Positions 23,140 through 34,276 are shown, counted from the stretch's first letter. The stretch: 64,000 bases of DNA from Hepsetus odoe (GCA_017165825.1 CM029378.1:12988334-13052333), one strand, 5' to 3'. Numbers and translations are program-made. The notes: generated by a model from the letters alone, not told the origin.

Positions 23140-23930
23140 CCGTTAAACAACCCTTTCTCCTGATTGGCTAACTTTTTTACACCTCCATGGCCATCCTGCC
23201 CCTTCATAGGCAGGCGTGCTAAAGATGAGAAGCAGGACATCATACGGATTTTGTAACCTCTGAACCCTCCATTCAATTGACCCTGTATGCCAACCTGCAG
23301 GGACCCACCCCCCTCTTGCTTCAATCCACCTCCATTTCCTGCCCTGGGAGAAAAAACGCCAGACCAGTGTTGCCATTGGATGTATGTTCATGAATATTTA
23401 ATCTAGTCCCTCATCTAAGGAGGAGGTATCGCAGAGGGTGACTGTGAGATAAGGCTGGGGGGTGTGTGTGTGACAATGTGACAATGAAACGCACACACAC
23501 AGGCTTAGAGTTGGAGGCTTTTAAGCAGCCTGTTGTTTATAGGAGACCATTATGCATAAGCTATACTCACAATCCAGTGCCCTCCTCCCCTTCTCATAGG
23601 CTCCTCTCTATGCAGACGTGCTTAGCGAAGCCCCCCCCCCCCCCCCCCCCACCACCTTCCAGTTCATTAGCGTGCTCTTCAGTAGCCTGTCATGGAGGAT
23701 GTGCTCCATCAAAGCTGATTGACTCCCGTTTTCCAGAGAGATGTCGCGGGTTATCACCGCGCGCTCAGATCTCCTGCTACGGGGAACATGAATGGCAGGC
23801 CGCCTTTTGAAGGCAGCGATTTTCCACTGATGCCTCCCAGTTGGAAATTTAGAATCTTGTCTGGTAAGACACCATATGCAAAGTAAATTATGCCATATAT
23901 CTCAACAGTCAGGCCAAGGTGTTCATCACC
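23140..23930. promoter_or_regulatory. candidate regulatory block with TCF and PBX-like sites and a 20-C homopolymer
   Basis: Complex non-repetitive DNA of raised GC content. Motifs seen: ATCAAAG (23708-23714, TCF/LEF core), next to TGATTGACT (23716-23724, PBX-like), ATTATGCATAAG (octamer-like, near 23549), CATGAATATTTAAT and ATATGCAAAGTAAATTATG. A run of 20 C (23631-23650) interrupts it. Conservation has not been tested. Confidence 0.3.
23631..23650 (+). repeat. poly(C)20 homopolymer
   Basis: Twenty consecutive C, poly(G) on the other strand. It is the longest G/C homopolymer in the window, with quadruplex or i-motif potential and likely sequencing length error. Confidence 0.95.
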
Positions 23931-25149
23931 AGTGCTGATCAATCTGTCTAGCCGTACTTCACTTTTCCAAGTACCTATTTATCAGCCACACTCATTACAG
24001 CCAAGGTGGACAAAGTATAAAACTAATGTGAAAGGCTGAAACCTGCTGTATTACTGAGTATATACTGTGCTGGGGCATGAATAGGTCAGGCCTAACCTTT
24101 CTAGGGTTCAAAAATCTATAACTCTTACTCTCTACTAGACCTGAGGTGGCGTCGCCTTTGTACTCAATGAAGTACCTTAAACGACAGAACAGAAAACATG
24201 ATCTAAGAGATTCAGCAAAGTTTTAACTACATCAAACCTCTTTTGTCTTTTGATGTCTACCATTTTTTATGTACAGTTCTGAAAACAACATTCCTGTCCC
24301 TTCTGGTTAATTTAGCTAAAGTGAAGTTTCACCTAAGGACGCAGCATTGCTCTCACAACTGGTAGCATGTACTTTTTTGGATCCATGAATTTTTTGCCTT
24401 GTATGCACATTTCTTGACAAACAGACCAACAGAGAACTTTATAGATGAAGATACAAACTTCCTAAAGTTACTCTTTTGGAAAGATAAGGTTCTCGAAGCC
24501 CGCAGCTGTTAGTGTGTGTAGGAGTGCTATATCACTATACTGGACTAGAGGAGGTCAGTGAGGCAGAGGAGCAAAGAGTGTCTGGAAATGAACAGTGTGT
24601 TCAGAGTGTGAGATATGGGTCAGTCTTGCCTCTTTGTTCACTGTGTAACAGTGGAGAGCCTACACACACATACACATGCACACACTCTCACACTCCAGCG
24701 GCGCAGTGGGGTACAGGAGACAAAGGGAGTGAGTGAAAAGCGCTCGGCTGGTGTTTGACTGCGGTTGTAGCTGCGGGTTAAAAAGCGTAAACGGCACTGT
24801 GTTTGTGCTTCTTCCTCCCGATCCATCGCTTTTAGAAGCTCCAACCTGCAACATGAGTTCAAAAGGCACAACATGGAGACGTGCGTTTGACATGACACAA
24901 TACAGCTAAACGGTAGGCCTAATGAGCGGCGAAAAAAAAAAAACACATGGTGATGTTGAAATGCAATACTGATTTTAATGACTTTGTTACAACCAGACAA
25001 GCACTCTGCACATCTACACAGATCACAATCCATAAAAGTAACTGACAAACGAAAGCAAAGAAAGAATCAGTACAGTAGTCACACTAATAGAGAAAGAAGG
25101 ATCTGATCAGTAGGAAGCCTGTGGCCAGATGCCAGTGCAAGTGCACGCA

Positions 25150-25150
<1 letters not shown>
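23931..25150. other. gene-free stretch
   Basis: Non-repetitive. Contains CpG-bearing sequence near 24740-24830 but no CpG island and no exon supported. Confidence 0.45.

Positions 25151-25151
<1 letters not shown>

Positions 25152-25185
<34 letters not shown>
25152..25185 (+). repeat. (CA)n microsatellite
   Basis: CA run of about 34 nt. Confidence 0.95.
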
Positions 25186-25187
<2 letters not shown>

Positions 25188-26708
25188 ATTATATTAGGCC
25201 CGTGATCACAGCAAACACACTGTCAGATCCATGGCTCTGATAGGGATTAACTGTACAAGGGACATGGCAGGAGAAGACATTATCGATGGATGTCATTTCA
25301 GGTCAACCTCATTCCACATTCAACAAATTGTTATGACACAGGCCTTGTCAGAGGTGGATCACATGATGATATTTATCATTATTGAGATTAATACTCAGTG
25401 TGTGGCTGTGCTTTCACCAGTGTGTAAAGAACCCCAGGAAAAATGGATGGTCAGTGTCCACTGCAAAACATTTACACTTCCAGTTCGACCCTAATCATTC
25501 AAAAAACTGCCAGCTCTTTACATTGTCATGGTCAGCTATTCTGGCCAGCTATTGTGAAATAATTCTAACAATTAAGTTTCATTCTGACTGTAAAAATTCA
25601 AGAAAAAATTCAAACAATGAACACACACAAAATGGTTTGCTATGAAATTTCAAATTGCATTTTTTCTAGAACACTGGCCAGTTACATATAAAAGAATCAT
25701 TCTCTTAATAGTTTATAATTGTGAATATTAGACAATTTTAAATGTTTTTTGTTGCTTAGAATATTTCATTGCTTGGGGAACCAAATTATCCTGGGCCTTG
25801 AAACAAAAATAAAAACGTATGATGTCCTTATAATTTATTTTTTGTAGCCAAATCATAAAATGATGTGCACTTTACACACTCAAGGAAAAAAAACAAAAAA
25901 AAACAACAAAAAAAAAAACATACCCACAGACATGGCTCTGTTGATCAGCTCTTCCTGAGCCATGTCATTGCGAGCGAGTAAGGGGACGTGGACATTTTTT
26001 TATATAGTGAGAATGACAAGAGGGAGAGTGCTCTATAGATAAAACATGGACCACCCATTGCGTACACACCATTCAGTAATGTCTTCTGAAGGCTGGAGCC
26101 AACACACACACACACACACTCACGCACAACTATCAGTACCAGGCATGTAGTACAGTACTGATATGATGCAGGTCAGGGGGTGCTTTACAGCATAAATTGA
26201 TAAATTATAGATAAAAAGAAGCTTCTCCCATGCCCTGTGTGTCATTATTAACAGCATACAATAAAGTACTACAATTTGTCTGTGAGCTCGCTTTTATGTT
26301 CCAACAATAAAAACTAAACTAGCCGTGACGAATCCCACTATGGATGGCTATGGACATAAAGTGTGGGTGCCCACCGTGATCACAGCTCTGCTGCAGGTAT
26401 CTGTCACTCTTATAGGCTGGGCTGCACCAGCGACTAATCAGCGTCCTCTCTCTGCTGTCTGAAAGGCCTGCTAGCTAAAGTCACTGTGGTAGCCAACGTC
26501 AAACTTGATGAAATATTAAAGCCCCTCTGCACCTGCAGCTATTGTTGCCCCTTAGAGTAAGATATAACCTATTTGTGACATGTTTTCATCCTTTTTCCAC
26601 AGAAGACAGTACACACAACCAAATCAGGCACAGAGTGGAGGCTAATGAATAATCTATTTCATATTCCAAAGACCCTGCTGCTTAAAGAGATGAGCAAACG
26701 AGGAGTGT
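25186..26708. other. gene-free stretch
   Basis: AT-rich with an A-rich patch at 25884-25918 and a short CA run near 26102-26120. No recognised element. Confidence 0.5.
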
Positions 26709-26740
26709 AGAGAGAGAGAGAGAAAGAGAGAAAGAAAAAG

Positions 26741-26778
<38 letters not shown>

Positions 26779-26915
26779 CAGAGAGAGAAAGAGAGAGAGA
26801 GAGAGAAAGAGAGAGAGAATCAGAGAGAGAAAAAGAGAGAAAGAGAGAGAGAGAGAGAGAATCAGAGAGAGAAAAAGAGAGAGAGAGAGAGAGAGAGAGA
26901 ATCAGAGAGAGAGAT
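26709..26915 (+). repeat. GA array with a ~41-bp higher-order unit
   Basis: Polypurine GA/GAAAGA array in which AATCAGAGAGAG recurs at about 26776, 26819, 26860 and 26900. The spacing is 40-43 bp, that is, four minisatellite-like units inside the microsatellite. Confidence 0.9.
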
Positions 26916-26989
26916 AGGGGGGATATATGCAGCAGATGATACCACCAGCCTGCCAAGGTATCACATGACACTGCTAATGTTTAAATAAT

Positions 26990-27260
26990 AAAAAAGGGGA
27001 TATAAACAAATCATTAGCCCCCCCACCCCTAACAGTTGTTTAATGCAATTTCTTAATGAACATAATAGCCAGAACTAATAATGAAAGAAAATAAAAACAT
27101 CTAAACGGGCTCCAACTTGTCGCCAGCGCTCAATTATTTCCTTGTCAAGTTGTTATGATTTAATGAGCCCCAGTGGGACTGACGGCTGTCAGTCAGTTCT
27201 GACTTTTTGACACCATTACAACTTCAAATAGAGCCGCAGCCACGCTGCCTTCCACCAGCC
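26990..27260. promoter_or_regulatory. candidate conserved non-coding block between two GA arrays
   Basis: Complex, repeat-free sequence with CTCAATTATTTCC, GATTTAATGAGCC, a CTGTCAGTCAG motif (TALE-homeodomain-like) and GACACCATTACAACTTCAAA. It sits between purely repetitive arrays. Homology not tested. Confidence 0.25.
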
Positions 27261-27288
27261 ACACTCTACTGAAAGGATCTGACAGGCT

Positions 27289-27310
27289 GGGAGGGAGAGA
27301 GGGAGAGAGA

Positions 27311-27350
<40 letters not shown>

Positions 27351-27408
27351 GAGAGAACGAGAGAGAGAAAGATAGGGAGGGAGAGAGAGAAAGATAGGGA
27401 GGGAGAGA

Positions 27409-27439
<31 letters not shown>

Positions 27440-27465
27440 GGAATGAGAGAAAGAGTGAGAGAGAA
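27289..27465 (+). repeat. GA/GGGA polypurine array
   Basis: (GA)n with GGGA and GATA variants. A GAAAGATAGGGAGG unit occurs twice in tandem near 27367-27400. Confidence 0.9.
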
Positions 27466-27501
27466 CAAAAAAGACACACACAGTCAGCGAAATGTGCGAG
27501 T

Positions 27502-27557
27502 GCACACACACACACACACACTAGAGTCAGCACACACATAGCAAGCAAAATACATTC

Positions 27558-27591
<34 letters not shown>
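27502..27591 (+). repeat. two (CA)n microsatellites
   Basis: CA runs at 27502-27521 and 27562-27591. Confidence 0.95.
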
Positions 27592-27595
<4 letters not shown>

Positions 27596-27759
27596 TGAAG
27601 GTCTAAGCTAGCACAAAAGCACATAAACATACATGTGAAAGCAACGGGACATTCGAAAGGATGACAAATAGGGACAAACACACAGCATCACACACACTGA
27701 AGATGCAGATGGACAGTCCAGCCTAGGTATTTGTGATTGGAAAGGAAAAAAACAATCAC

Positions 27760-28020
27760 CGAGGTCATTATCGGATGAGGTTTGTCAAATTGGCAGGATT
27801 TTGCCCCTCCTCGTCCTCCTTCTTCCACTTTTTTTTTTTTTTTGTTCATTTATTCCTCAACTTAATGATAACTCTCGACGGGTTGGCCCCACATGGGACG
27901 GACAGAGACGCACTATTTTGTTGGCCATTAATTTGGTGCTTTGAAGCCAGAACTGTGAAGCGGAGGCAGAGAAAGCCCCCCACCACGCTGCTTCCAAAAT
28001 AAGACAATCCACCCGGCCTG
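27760..28020. promoter_or_regulatory. candidate conserved non-coding block
   Basis: Complex sequence with GGTCATTATCGG, CAACTTAATGATAACTC, TTGGCCATTAATTTGG and a 15-T run. Flanked by repeat arrays on both sides. Inference only. Confidence 0.25.
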
Positions 28021-28102
28021 AAACAGAATACCAAATGCCCTCTGTCTGTCTGTCTGTCCATCAGGCCCTCAGCCAGAGGAGGGGAGTGTATGCATGCGTG
28101 GG

Positions 28103-28179
28103 AGGGAGAGGGAGAGGGAGAGAGAGAGAGAGAGAGAGAAAGCAAGATAGAGAGAAAGAGAGTGAGAGAAAGAGAGAGT

Positions 28180-28225
<46 letters not shown>
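28103..28225 (+). repeat. GA polypurine array
   Basis: (GA)n with GGGA, GAAA and GTGA variants, ending in a pure run (about 28190-28220). Third large GA array within 1.5 kb. Confidence 0.9.
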
Positions 28226-29090
28226 AGAGATTCCTGTGTCATGCAGGAATAATGAATGCAGTATGAAAGGTGTGTGTGTTTTGGTAAATTCTGCTCCCAT
28301 GTGAACATACTCGATTTCGTCGCTGTCCAAAAATAAATAAACAAATACATAAATAAAAAAAGTGTCTGAAAGAAAAAAATATTCTTACTTTTTAATGAAA
28401 GTTAATGAAAAGAGCATTTTATTCCAAGCCATTCAGGAGTATTTCTATTGGTCCAACCATCATGAAAAGTTCAAACAATGAAAAGGGTGGCTGCTGTGTT
28501 CAAAAGATGTAGAAAAAAAATGAAAGAGAGAAAAAAAAGTAGATATGCACTTTTATTTTTAGACAGTGACGATATATGACTTGCAGCACCTTTTATTCTG
28601 AGCCTGCATCATATACTGAACAAACAGAATATCTAGAGTGTGAAACATGTGTTTTTTCACTGCACCCACACAAATGTACACATGATCAAAATAGTCAAAC
28701 ACATAAATATTCTGCTGATATTTTCATTAAAAATGAAACGGTAACATTATGTGGCTCACTCCACCTGTAGATGACTAAATAATATTTATCCTTTTCACCA
28801 TGATTCAAGATTTAGGCCTATAGGAAAAAAAAAAGAACCATAAAAACTACCAGTTATGTGATAAGGTTTTTATATTAGAGAGGAGATAATACAGTCTTCA
28901 GTATTGCTAAAATCAACTGTAAATTCTGAAAGAGGGAACAGACATCAATACAATAACCATCAACATGAAATAAATACAGGTAATAAATCTCAGTACTGTG
29001 TGTGTGTGCACTAACAACTGATTATGCCATACGTCCTTAGTTAAGCTATGAGTGGCCATAGGTTTTAGAAGTGGTCCTGCTGGGATTGCC
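28226..29090. other. gene-free stretch downstream of the inferred vti1a poly(A) site
   Basis: AT-rich, no recognised repeat beyond short A runs. It could be UTR if one of the later AATAAA sites (28592-28597, 28552-28557 on the minus strand) is used. Confidence 0.4.
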
Positions 29091-29094
29091 TGAA

Positions 29095-29735
29095 CACACG
29101 CAAGGCCTTTATTGACCTTAGATGAACAGCGTGAGAAGCTGCTAATCCTGGATGAAGCGCGACTGGGAGAGTTGTGTGTGTGTGTCTGCTGCTAAAGGCA
29201 TTGACCTTTGGGGTGTGTGTAGCGTGTGATTCTGCACCGTGTGCTAAGTGCTGCTGCACTGGGGGCCTGACCAAGACCCTTTCTGCACAAGTCACACATT
29301 CAGGAGAGAGCAGGGAACTACGCTGGGATAATGTATCCATACGCATATGCACATGCCACCCAGCACACACATACAAGCAGTGAATGAATCTAAACAGGAT
29401 TAAAGATAAAAAAGATTTCCTTTTTTTGTTCTTCTTGGTGTTATTCCCCCACCTGGGTGCTGTTGTCCAGGCATGAAGTGCAAATGGGCAGTCAATAGGG
29501 AGATGCCATGCAAAAAAAGCTGGAAGAGTAAAGTCCTAGCAGTAGAAACAAAAATTGGGCAGAGAGGAGAAGCGGGTTTGGCTCTGCTCTGGAAGAGAGC
29601 GAGCAGAGGAGATCACCTGTCACTGCCCACCAGGAATGATTCATGTGAACAATTTGTCCTAATTACTCCAGCCCGCTTTTGTCGCTATTAATCACACACT
29701 CGCACACACACACACACAGGACTAGTCAGCGGAGA
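29095..29735 (-). other. vti1a: vti1a 3' UTR (inferred extent)
   Basis: Minus-strand sequence directly after the stop codon. It holds a short GT repeat (29718-29701). It also holds a non-repetitive block with TAATTA-like and GTCGCTATTAATCA motifs (about 29560-29700) that looks unusually complex for its surroundings. The end is inferred from the first good poly(A) signal at 29113-29108. Later AATAAA sites at 28597-28592 and 28557-28552 would give longer UTRs of about 1.15-1.2 kb. Transcript evidence is absent. Confidence 0.45.
29108..29113 (-). terminator. candidate vti1a poly(A) signal AATAAA
   Basis: TTTATT on the plus strand reads AATAAA on the minus strand, about 620 nt past the vti1a stop. 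It is followed within a few bases by a GT-rich stretch (TTGCGTGTGTTC), as expected for a downstream cleavage-stimulating element. Two weaker alternatives lie near 28.55-28.60 kb. Confidence 0.4.
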
Positions 29736-29829
29736 TCAGTGCGCTCGCAGATTGAAATAGATGGCCAGAACGATGGTGAGGAGGATGATGGCACCCAGGA
29801 TGAAGACCAGGATCCGATTCTGAATGATC
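29736..29829 (-). CDS. vti1a: vti1a terminal coding exon (SNARE C-terminal membrane anchor), partial gene
   Basis: This is the last coding exon of the Qb-SNARE VTI1A, which works in endosome-to-Golgi and intra-Golgi membrane fusion. Read on the minus strand it gives one base finishing a split codon (read as Arg), then 30 residues starting IIQNRILVFILG and ending YFNLRAH, then TGA at 29738-29736. The IIQNRIL start, the hydrophobic span of about 20 residues and the basic-His end match the VTI1A tail anchor as I know it (human: RIIQNRILLVILG, ending in RRH). VTI1B has a clearly different tail. The exon begins directly after ATGCAG, a consensus acceptor, at the phase expected from the split Arg codon. 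The SNARE motif and N-terminal Habc bundle lie in upstream exons, which should be at higher coordinates; I did not find them in the window. An intact frame, a canonical acceptor and a family-like length argue against a processed pseudogene. Confidence 0.9.
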
Positions 29830-29839
29830 CTGCATAGAG

Positions 29840-29890
<51 letters not shown>

Positions 29891-29907
29891 GAGAGAATTT
29901 GTTAGTA
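29830..29907 (-). promoter_or_regulatory. vti1a: 3' splice region of the last vti1a intron, containing a GT microsatellite
   Basis: Read on the minus strand, the order is: TACTAAC (29907-29901, a perfect branch-point consensus, branch A at 29902), a few bases, CTCTCTTT, a pure (GT) run of 47 nt (29888-29842), then TACCTCTATGCAG ending at 29830. There is no AG between the branch point and the acceptor, so scanning from the branch point reaches only the true AG. The branch A lies about 72 nt from the acceptor, further than usual (roughly 18-44 nt), and the repeat takes the place of a continuous polypyrimidine tract. The layout resembles the TG-repeat acceptor of human CFTR exon 9. Confidence 0.75.
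29842..29888 (+). repeat. (AC)n microsatellite inside the vti1a splice acceptor
   Basis: 47-nt pure run, GT on the transcribed strand, ending 12 bases before the exon. See the splice-region entry. Confidence 0.95.
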
Positions 29908-30510
29908 CAATTTGTCAATTAAACGTCTTCATTGCATGACTAGCACAATTAATGCTATGATTATGATAAACCATATGATCTCCATGTATTGAGATGGTGG
30001 CTATTCTTCTTGGTTGTATCAAAATAAATATGTCTTTAAAATAAGTAGCTTTCTTCTAGTGAAATGCACATGCACACAATTCCCATGAAAAAAAGTCCTG
30101 ATTCTAAGCCTAAGCACTTTCCCTGGCCCCTTTAAAAAAACAAGAAAAAACCTCACTAGTCCAAACTTTACCCATTCAGTAAGGAGTGAAAGGAAATACA
30201 TGCAAACACAGAATCTACATTAAATATTTCACTTCTCCTGCTGTCAACTGGTGCAAACTTTTTAAAAAGACAGATATAGAAAACAAAAAATCTGGTGGGG
30301 CTCAAAGGGAGGAAGACAAACGGACGAGACCCCTATGTGGTTCTTTGGGAGCAGCGCATGCCCCCGTCACTCCTGATAAATGACAGAATTATCCCATGTG
30401 CTGACATGTGGAGAGAGCAGGGTCAGTGTCCACTGCACCAAACAGGAGATGAATAACCTGCACCCTCCCCATTCATCATTATTGCAGCCAAGCAGCACCC
30501 CGTCCTGCCC

Positions 30511-30512
<2 letters not shown>

Positions 30513-30548
<36 letters not shown>
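30513..30548 (+). repeat. (CA)18 microsatellite
   Basis: Pure CA run, GU in the inferred vti1a transcript. Confidence 0.95.
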
Positions 30549-30552
<4 letters not shown>

Positions 30553-30799
30553 AACACAGTCACTCCCACTACAGGACTTCTGCAACTGCAGAAACACCCA
30601 CAATGCCTTTGTCCAAAGACCTGTTAGTTAGACTATTAGGGCCCAACTAATAAAAAATTTCACTGGATTTAAGAAACATTTAAATTCTGTTACCTGCCTG
30701 AAGAAAGAACTGGCAAATACAGGAAGTCTACCAAACTAGAAAACTTCCTTATGTGAAAAAGCAGAATTTCAAACATTTTCAAGTTTAGCAGCTGCCTAG

Positions 30800-31003
30800 T
30801 TCCTATATAGTGCACTACAAATGTCTCAAAATAGGTTCCCAATCAATGCATTATATATATATATATATATAAACCCATGTTAGCACATGTGTGCCATATG
30901 TGGACACTTCCCTCCTGGTCATAAAGCTCAATTTATGTTAAAGAAGCCAAAACCTGACAACTCCTATTGTGCACTATATAGGGTATAAGAAGTAATTTGA
31001 GAT
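30800..31003. mobile_element. MITE with CCTATATAGTGCACTA-type inverted ends
   Basis: CCTATATAGTGCACTA (30813-30828) and TTGTGCACTATATAGG (about 30965-30980) are inverted copies. The outer sequence GAAGTAATTTGAGAT is also typical of this short fish element. A (TA)10 microsatellite (30852-30871) has grown inside it. It is non-coding and non-autonomous. Confidence 0.7.
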
Positions 31004-34000
31004 TTAGCTTTTAACATGAATACTAAACCAGAGTTTTCCAGAAATTTAGGGGATATTGTTTGTCTCTGCTTAGCTCTTATATTAAGTTTTAAAAATGTAT
31101 AGACATATGCTTTGTTTGTAAAGTTATAATTAAAATGAATAAATAGTTGCTCTCAGTTTGAGCTGAGTTTAAAAAATAGACTTATATTATACTTACAGTG
31201 AACATTATACTCATAATGAGTATGCTCTTCACTTTAAATATTTTTAAATGTAAAACTTATTATGGGTACATTAACAGGGTTGCCTTCATAAAAGAAAATC
31301 TTAGATTCACAATTTTTTATATTTTGTTCTCGTTTCTATTCTTTTCCCCAAAATGAATAATGCAGTGTTATGTTAAGATGATGCAGCTACCTATATCTGT
31401 TTTGTTGCTGAACTCCTCCCCTCTTGTGCTCAAAGGCCATCACATTCTCAGCGGGAATAATAATCCCACTGTAGTCAGACTCAACACTAAACCTGCAGCG
31501 GAGCCTGGCTACAGTAACTTCACTGTAATTAGATCTTATGCCTTTAAAACATTTAAGTGAGTTGCCACGAGGACTGGAGTCTTAAGGAGAGTGTGTTATA
31601 ATGCATGCCAGCATGTGAAAAGGTTACAGCTACAATGGAGGAATATCAAAGTGGGTAAGCAATGCCTCTACGTGAACACTATTCCAGCTTACTCTCGCTC
31701 TGATTGGTTGCCAGGGCTGAATAATTCCAAGCATAAACATAGCAAAGAACATTAATCAGAACTTGTTTAGCAAGACCAGATCTCCCCCATGTCTCTTTAA
31801 CAAACATTCATTATTTACACACACACACACACACACACACACCCGTCCAGTGAAGAGGCCAGTGCACGTTATGTTAAAGAGGCTGCCATGCTATGCTGTA
31901 CTGGAGAGCAAAGGGAGTGGGAAAGGCGCAGAGCATTGGTTTACGGTGGTTACTAATGATAATGAGGCATTAAAGGGGTCGCTTGGGCAGGCTGAAAGCA
32001 AAAAAAAAAAAAACCTAATCAATGTTAATTTTATGAATATATTAAAACTTCATTTTTCCATGTGAAGTCAAGCTCTGTGCTCTTCCATTAAGGCTGAAAT
32101 AGGAAAGCTGAAACTTCAAAAATCAAATTTCTTCTATTTGCTTATAGAAAATGATTTCAGTGATTCTAACAGGTTTACGCGGAATCAGACGAGCAGAAAT
32201 GTTAAAGTAGCTTTACAACGAATTACTGAAGAATGACGAAGGACACCATGAAAGATTCTAAACTTTGCAATATGTGTGCATTTAGAAAAGGTTGAATCTT
32301 GGTTTTTTGTTATTAATTAGATCATAAACACCTTAAAATCATGAATAAACAGGACCTGTTGCAGCTGATGAATATGAATATCTGATGAAGCTCACTGTTA
32401 GGATGCTGACAGTCAAAGTAGACATAGATATAGACATAGATAAGTAACTAGTTGCACGGAGGTTTTATAGCCAATGGGGACATTGCTGCTTGTCACTGTT
32501 GTCCTTCTAATTTAAGCTATAAAATTATTTATGTATGTGAACTGATAATAACCTAAACAGTTACCATGGATACCTACATTTTATACTGTTTCTAAAGCCT
32601 TTACGAGGCTACTCTTATTATATACTCTTATTATAAAGTGGTACTCTTAATATTTACGCTGTAATTACCACTATGTACCTTTTATTGTTGGTTTTAATAT
32701 TCACAAGTTTTTATTGCATATAAAATGACATACACGATTAAAAAAGACAACCCTTTGAAACGCAATTTGTATGGATGTGTTGAGGAGTGTGTGTGTGTGT
32801 GTGTTTAACACGTGGCCATTTGCCTGAGTGGTAGTCGAGGCTGGGAGGTGGAGCTGTAGGGGCTGCCAGCAGTAATGTAGATGAATCTGGTTTTGGTGGG
32901 GTTTGTATGACAGGGCAGTGAGAAGGGGGAGGAGAGGCCCTAGGCACTTCAGGGCCAGTCATCACTCACTCTAGCCATGTTTCCATTTCTTTAACTGTTT
33001 AACATCCCACTCTGCACAGAGCACATCATGCTCACCCACCACTTTGGTCACCGCTCAGAACAGAAGAGCACGCTGGTCCCACATACATACATACATGCAT
33101 GCAACCATAGTAGTTCCAGCCATTATGGTCTTGTACCAGTTGTTTCAACCCTGCCACCACAGCGTGGACGTGGCTGTGAACAGCAAAGAGCTGCCCCATG
33201 CTCAGACCGAGGGCAGTCAGAATAACGGCAGTTAGTTAACGACAACGAATGAATGTAAGCCATGGTGTATACATGCACTGATGTACCATAATGCATTTTT
33301 ATTAAGGCAACAAAGGGAAAGTACTAATTTTAAAATTACTTAAAATTCATTACAATTGTCTTAAATAAAGAAATACTTTAAGAGATAATAAAAATTTCAA
33401 GCTACGTACTTACATTAAATGCTCAGAATTGCTTAACTTATCGTTAACTTATCGTTACTGCACTAGTGTGTGAACAGTTTTATCAGTTATGTTTATGCAC
33501 TCACCATTTTATTAAAATAAACAAGTTAAATGGAGAAATTGAGCATTTCATGTGAACTTATGTTTCTCAAAGAGTTGGAACTTAAAATGAAAACTTCATG
33601 AAGCATTAATTAACAAAGCCTGATATCACAAAATTTCAATATCAACCTGATTGCTACTTTCTTCTGTATCATTTCAATTACAAACCAAATGTTGGTATGG
33701 TCTAAATGAGGAGCTGGAAGAAGGGATGTTAGCTTACAGTACCAGATTGCAGAATAATAACGAGAATGAAATTGAGAAAGTACTTGTTTATATACGTAGA
33801 CTTGTTAAAGTTTGTAATTTTCTATTAAACTGTAATAATACATTAGTGACTCCAGTGGTCAATCTTACTGAACAGTTACCTTAAGAATCTGAATGGATTT
33901 GAGCTACTTTCTCACATTTAAGATTTGATTCACTGAATCACTTTCTGAAGAATCATAATTTACCTTAACTGATCAGTAAGGTCGGTGATTTATAGTCAAT

Positions 34001-34219
34001 GAGAGTGAATAAGAGGTAGAAGGTGAGAGAAGAGAAGATGGGTCTGCTGTTGTCTGGGGTCTGATGGAGGCTCTACCCTGTGCTGAGCCATGGCCAGAAA
34101 AGAACACAGCAGAAGCAGGAGCCATCAAACCGCATCCATCCTCCTTGTCTGACACATGACAGAGGGTTGGGGGAAAACTGCTCGTGCTGTCACAGCTCAC
34201 AGCTCAGGGTGAGCCTTAC

Positions 34220-34220
<1 letters not shown>
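31004..34220. other. intronic stretch, gene-free
   Basis: AT-rich. Holds short CA (31817-31842) and TG (32787-32804) runs. The part at 31890-31990 is complex and repeat-free and may be conserved. No vti1a exon seen on the minus strand. Confidence 0.5.

Positions 34221-34275
<55 letters not shown>
34221..34275 (+). repeat. (CA)27 microsatellite
   Basis: Pure 55-nt CA run. Confidence 0.95.

Positions 34276-34276
<1 letters not shown>

Larger units (their letters stand above)
1..29090. other. intergenic DNA downstream of vti1a
   Basis: No exon could be supported here on either strand. Open frames in this region are short, often driven by GA, CA or AT repeats, and match no family I recognise. 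By vertebrate synteny this should be the spacer between vti1a and tcf7l2. The first exon of tcf7l2 (start MPQLNGGGGDDLG in human) was looked for and not seen. Repeats and candidate regulatory blocks are listed separately. Confidence 0.6.

Noticed and set aside
26709..26915. CRISPR-like array because of regular 40-43 bp spacing
   Set aside because: The spacers are themselves GA repeats and the genome is eukaryotic; it is a minisatellite built on a microsatellite.
1..29090. tcf7l2 exons expected from synteny
   Set aside because: The known N-terminal, HMG-box and C-terminal features were looked for on the minus strand and not seen; the gene probably lies beyond the left edge.
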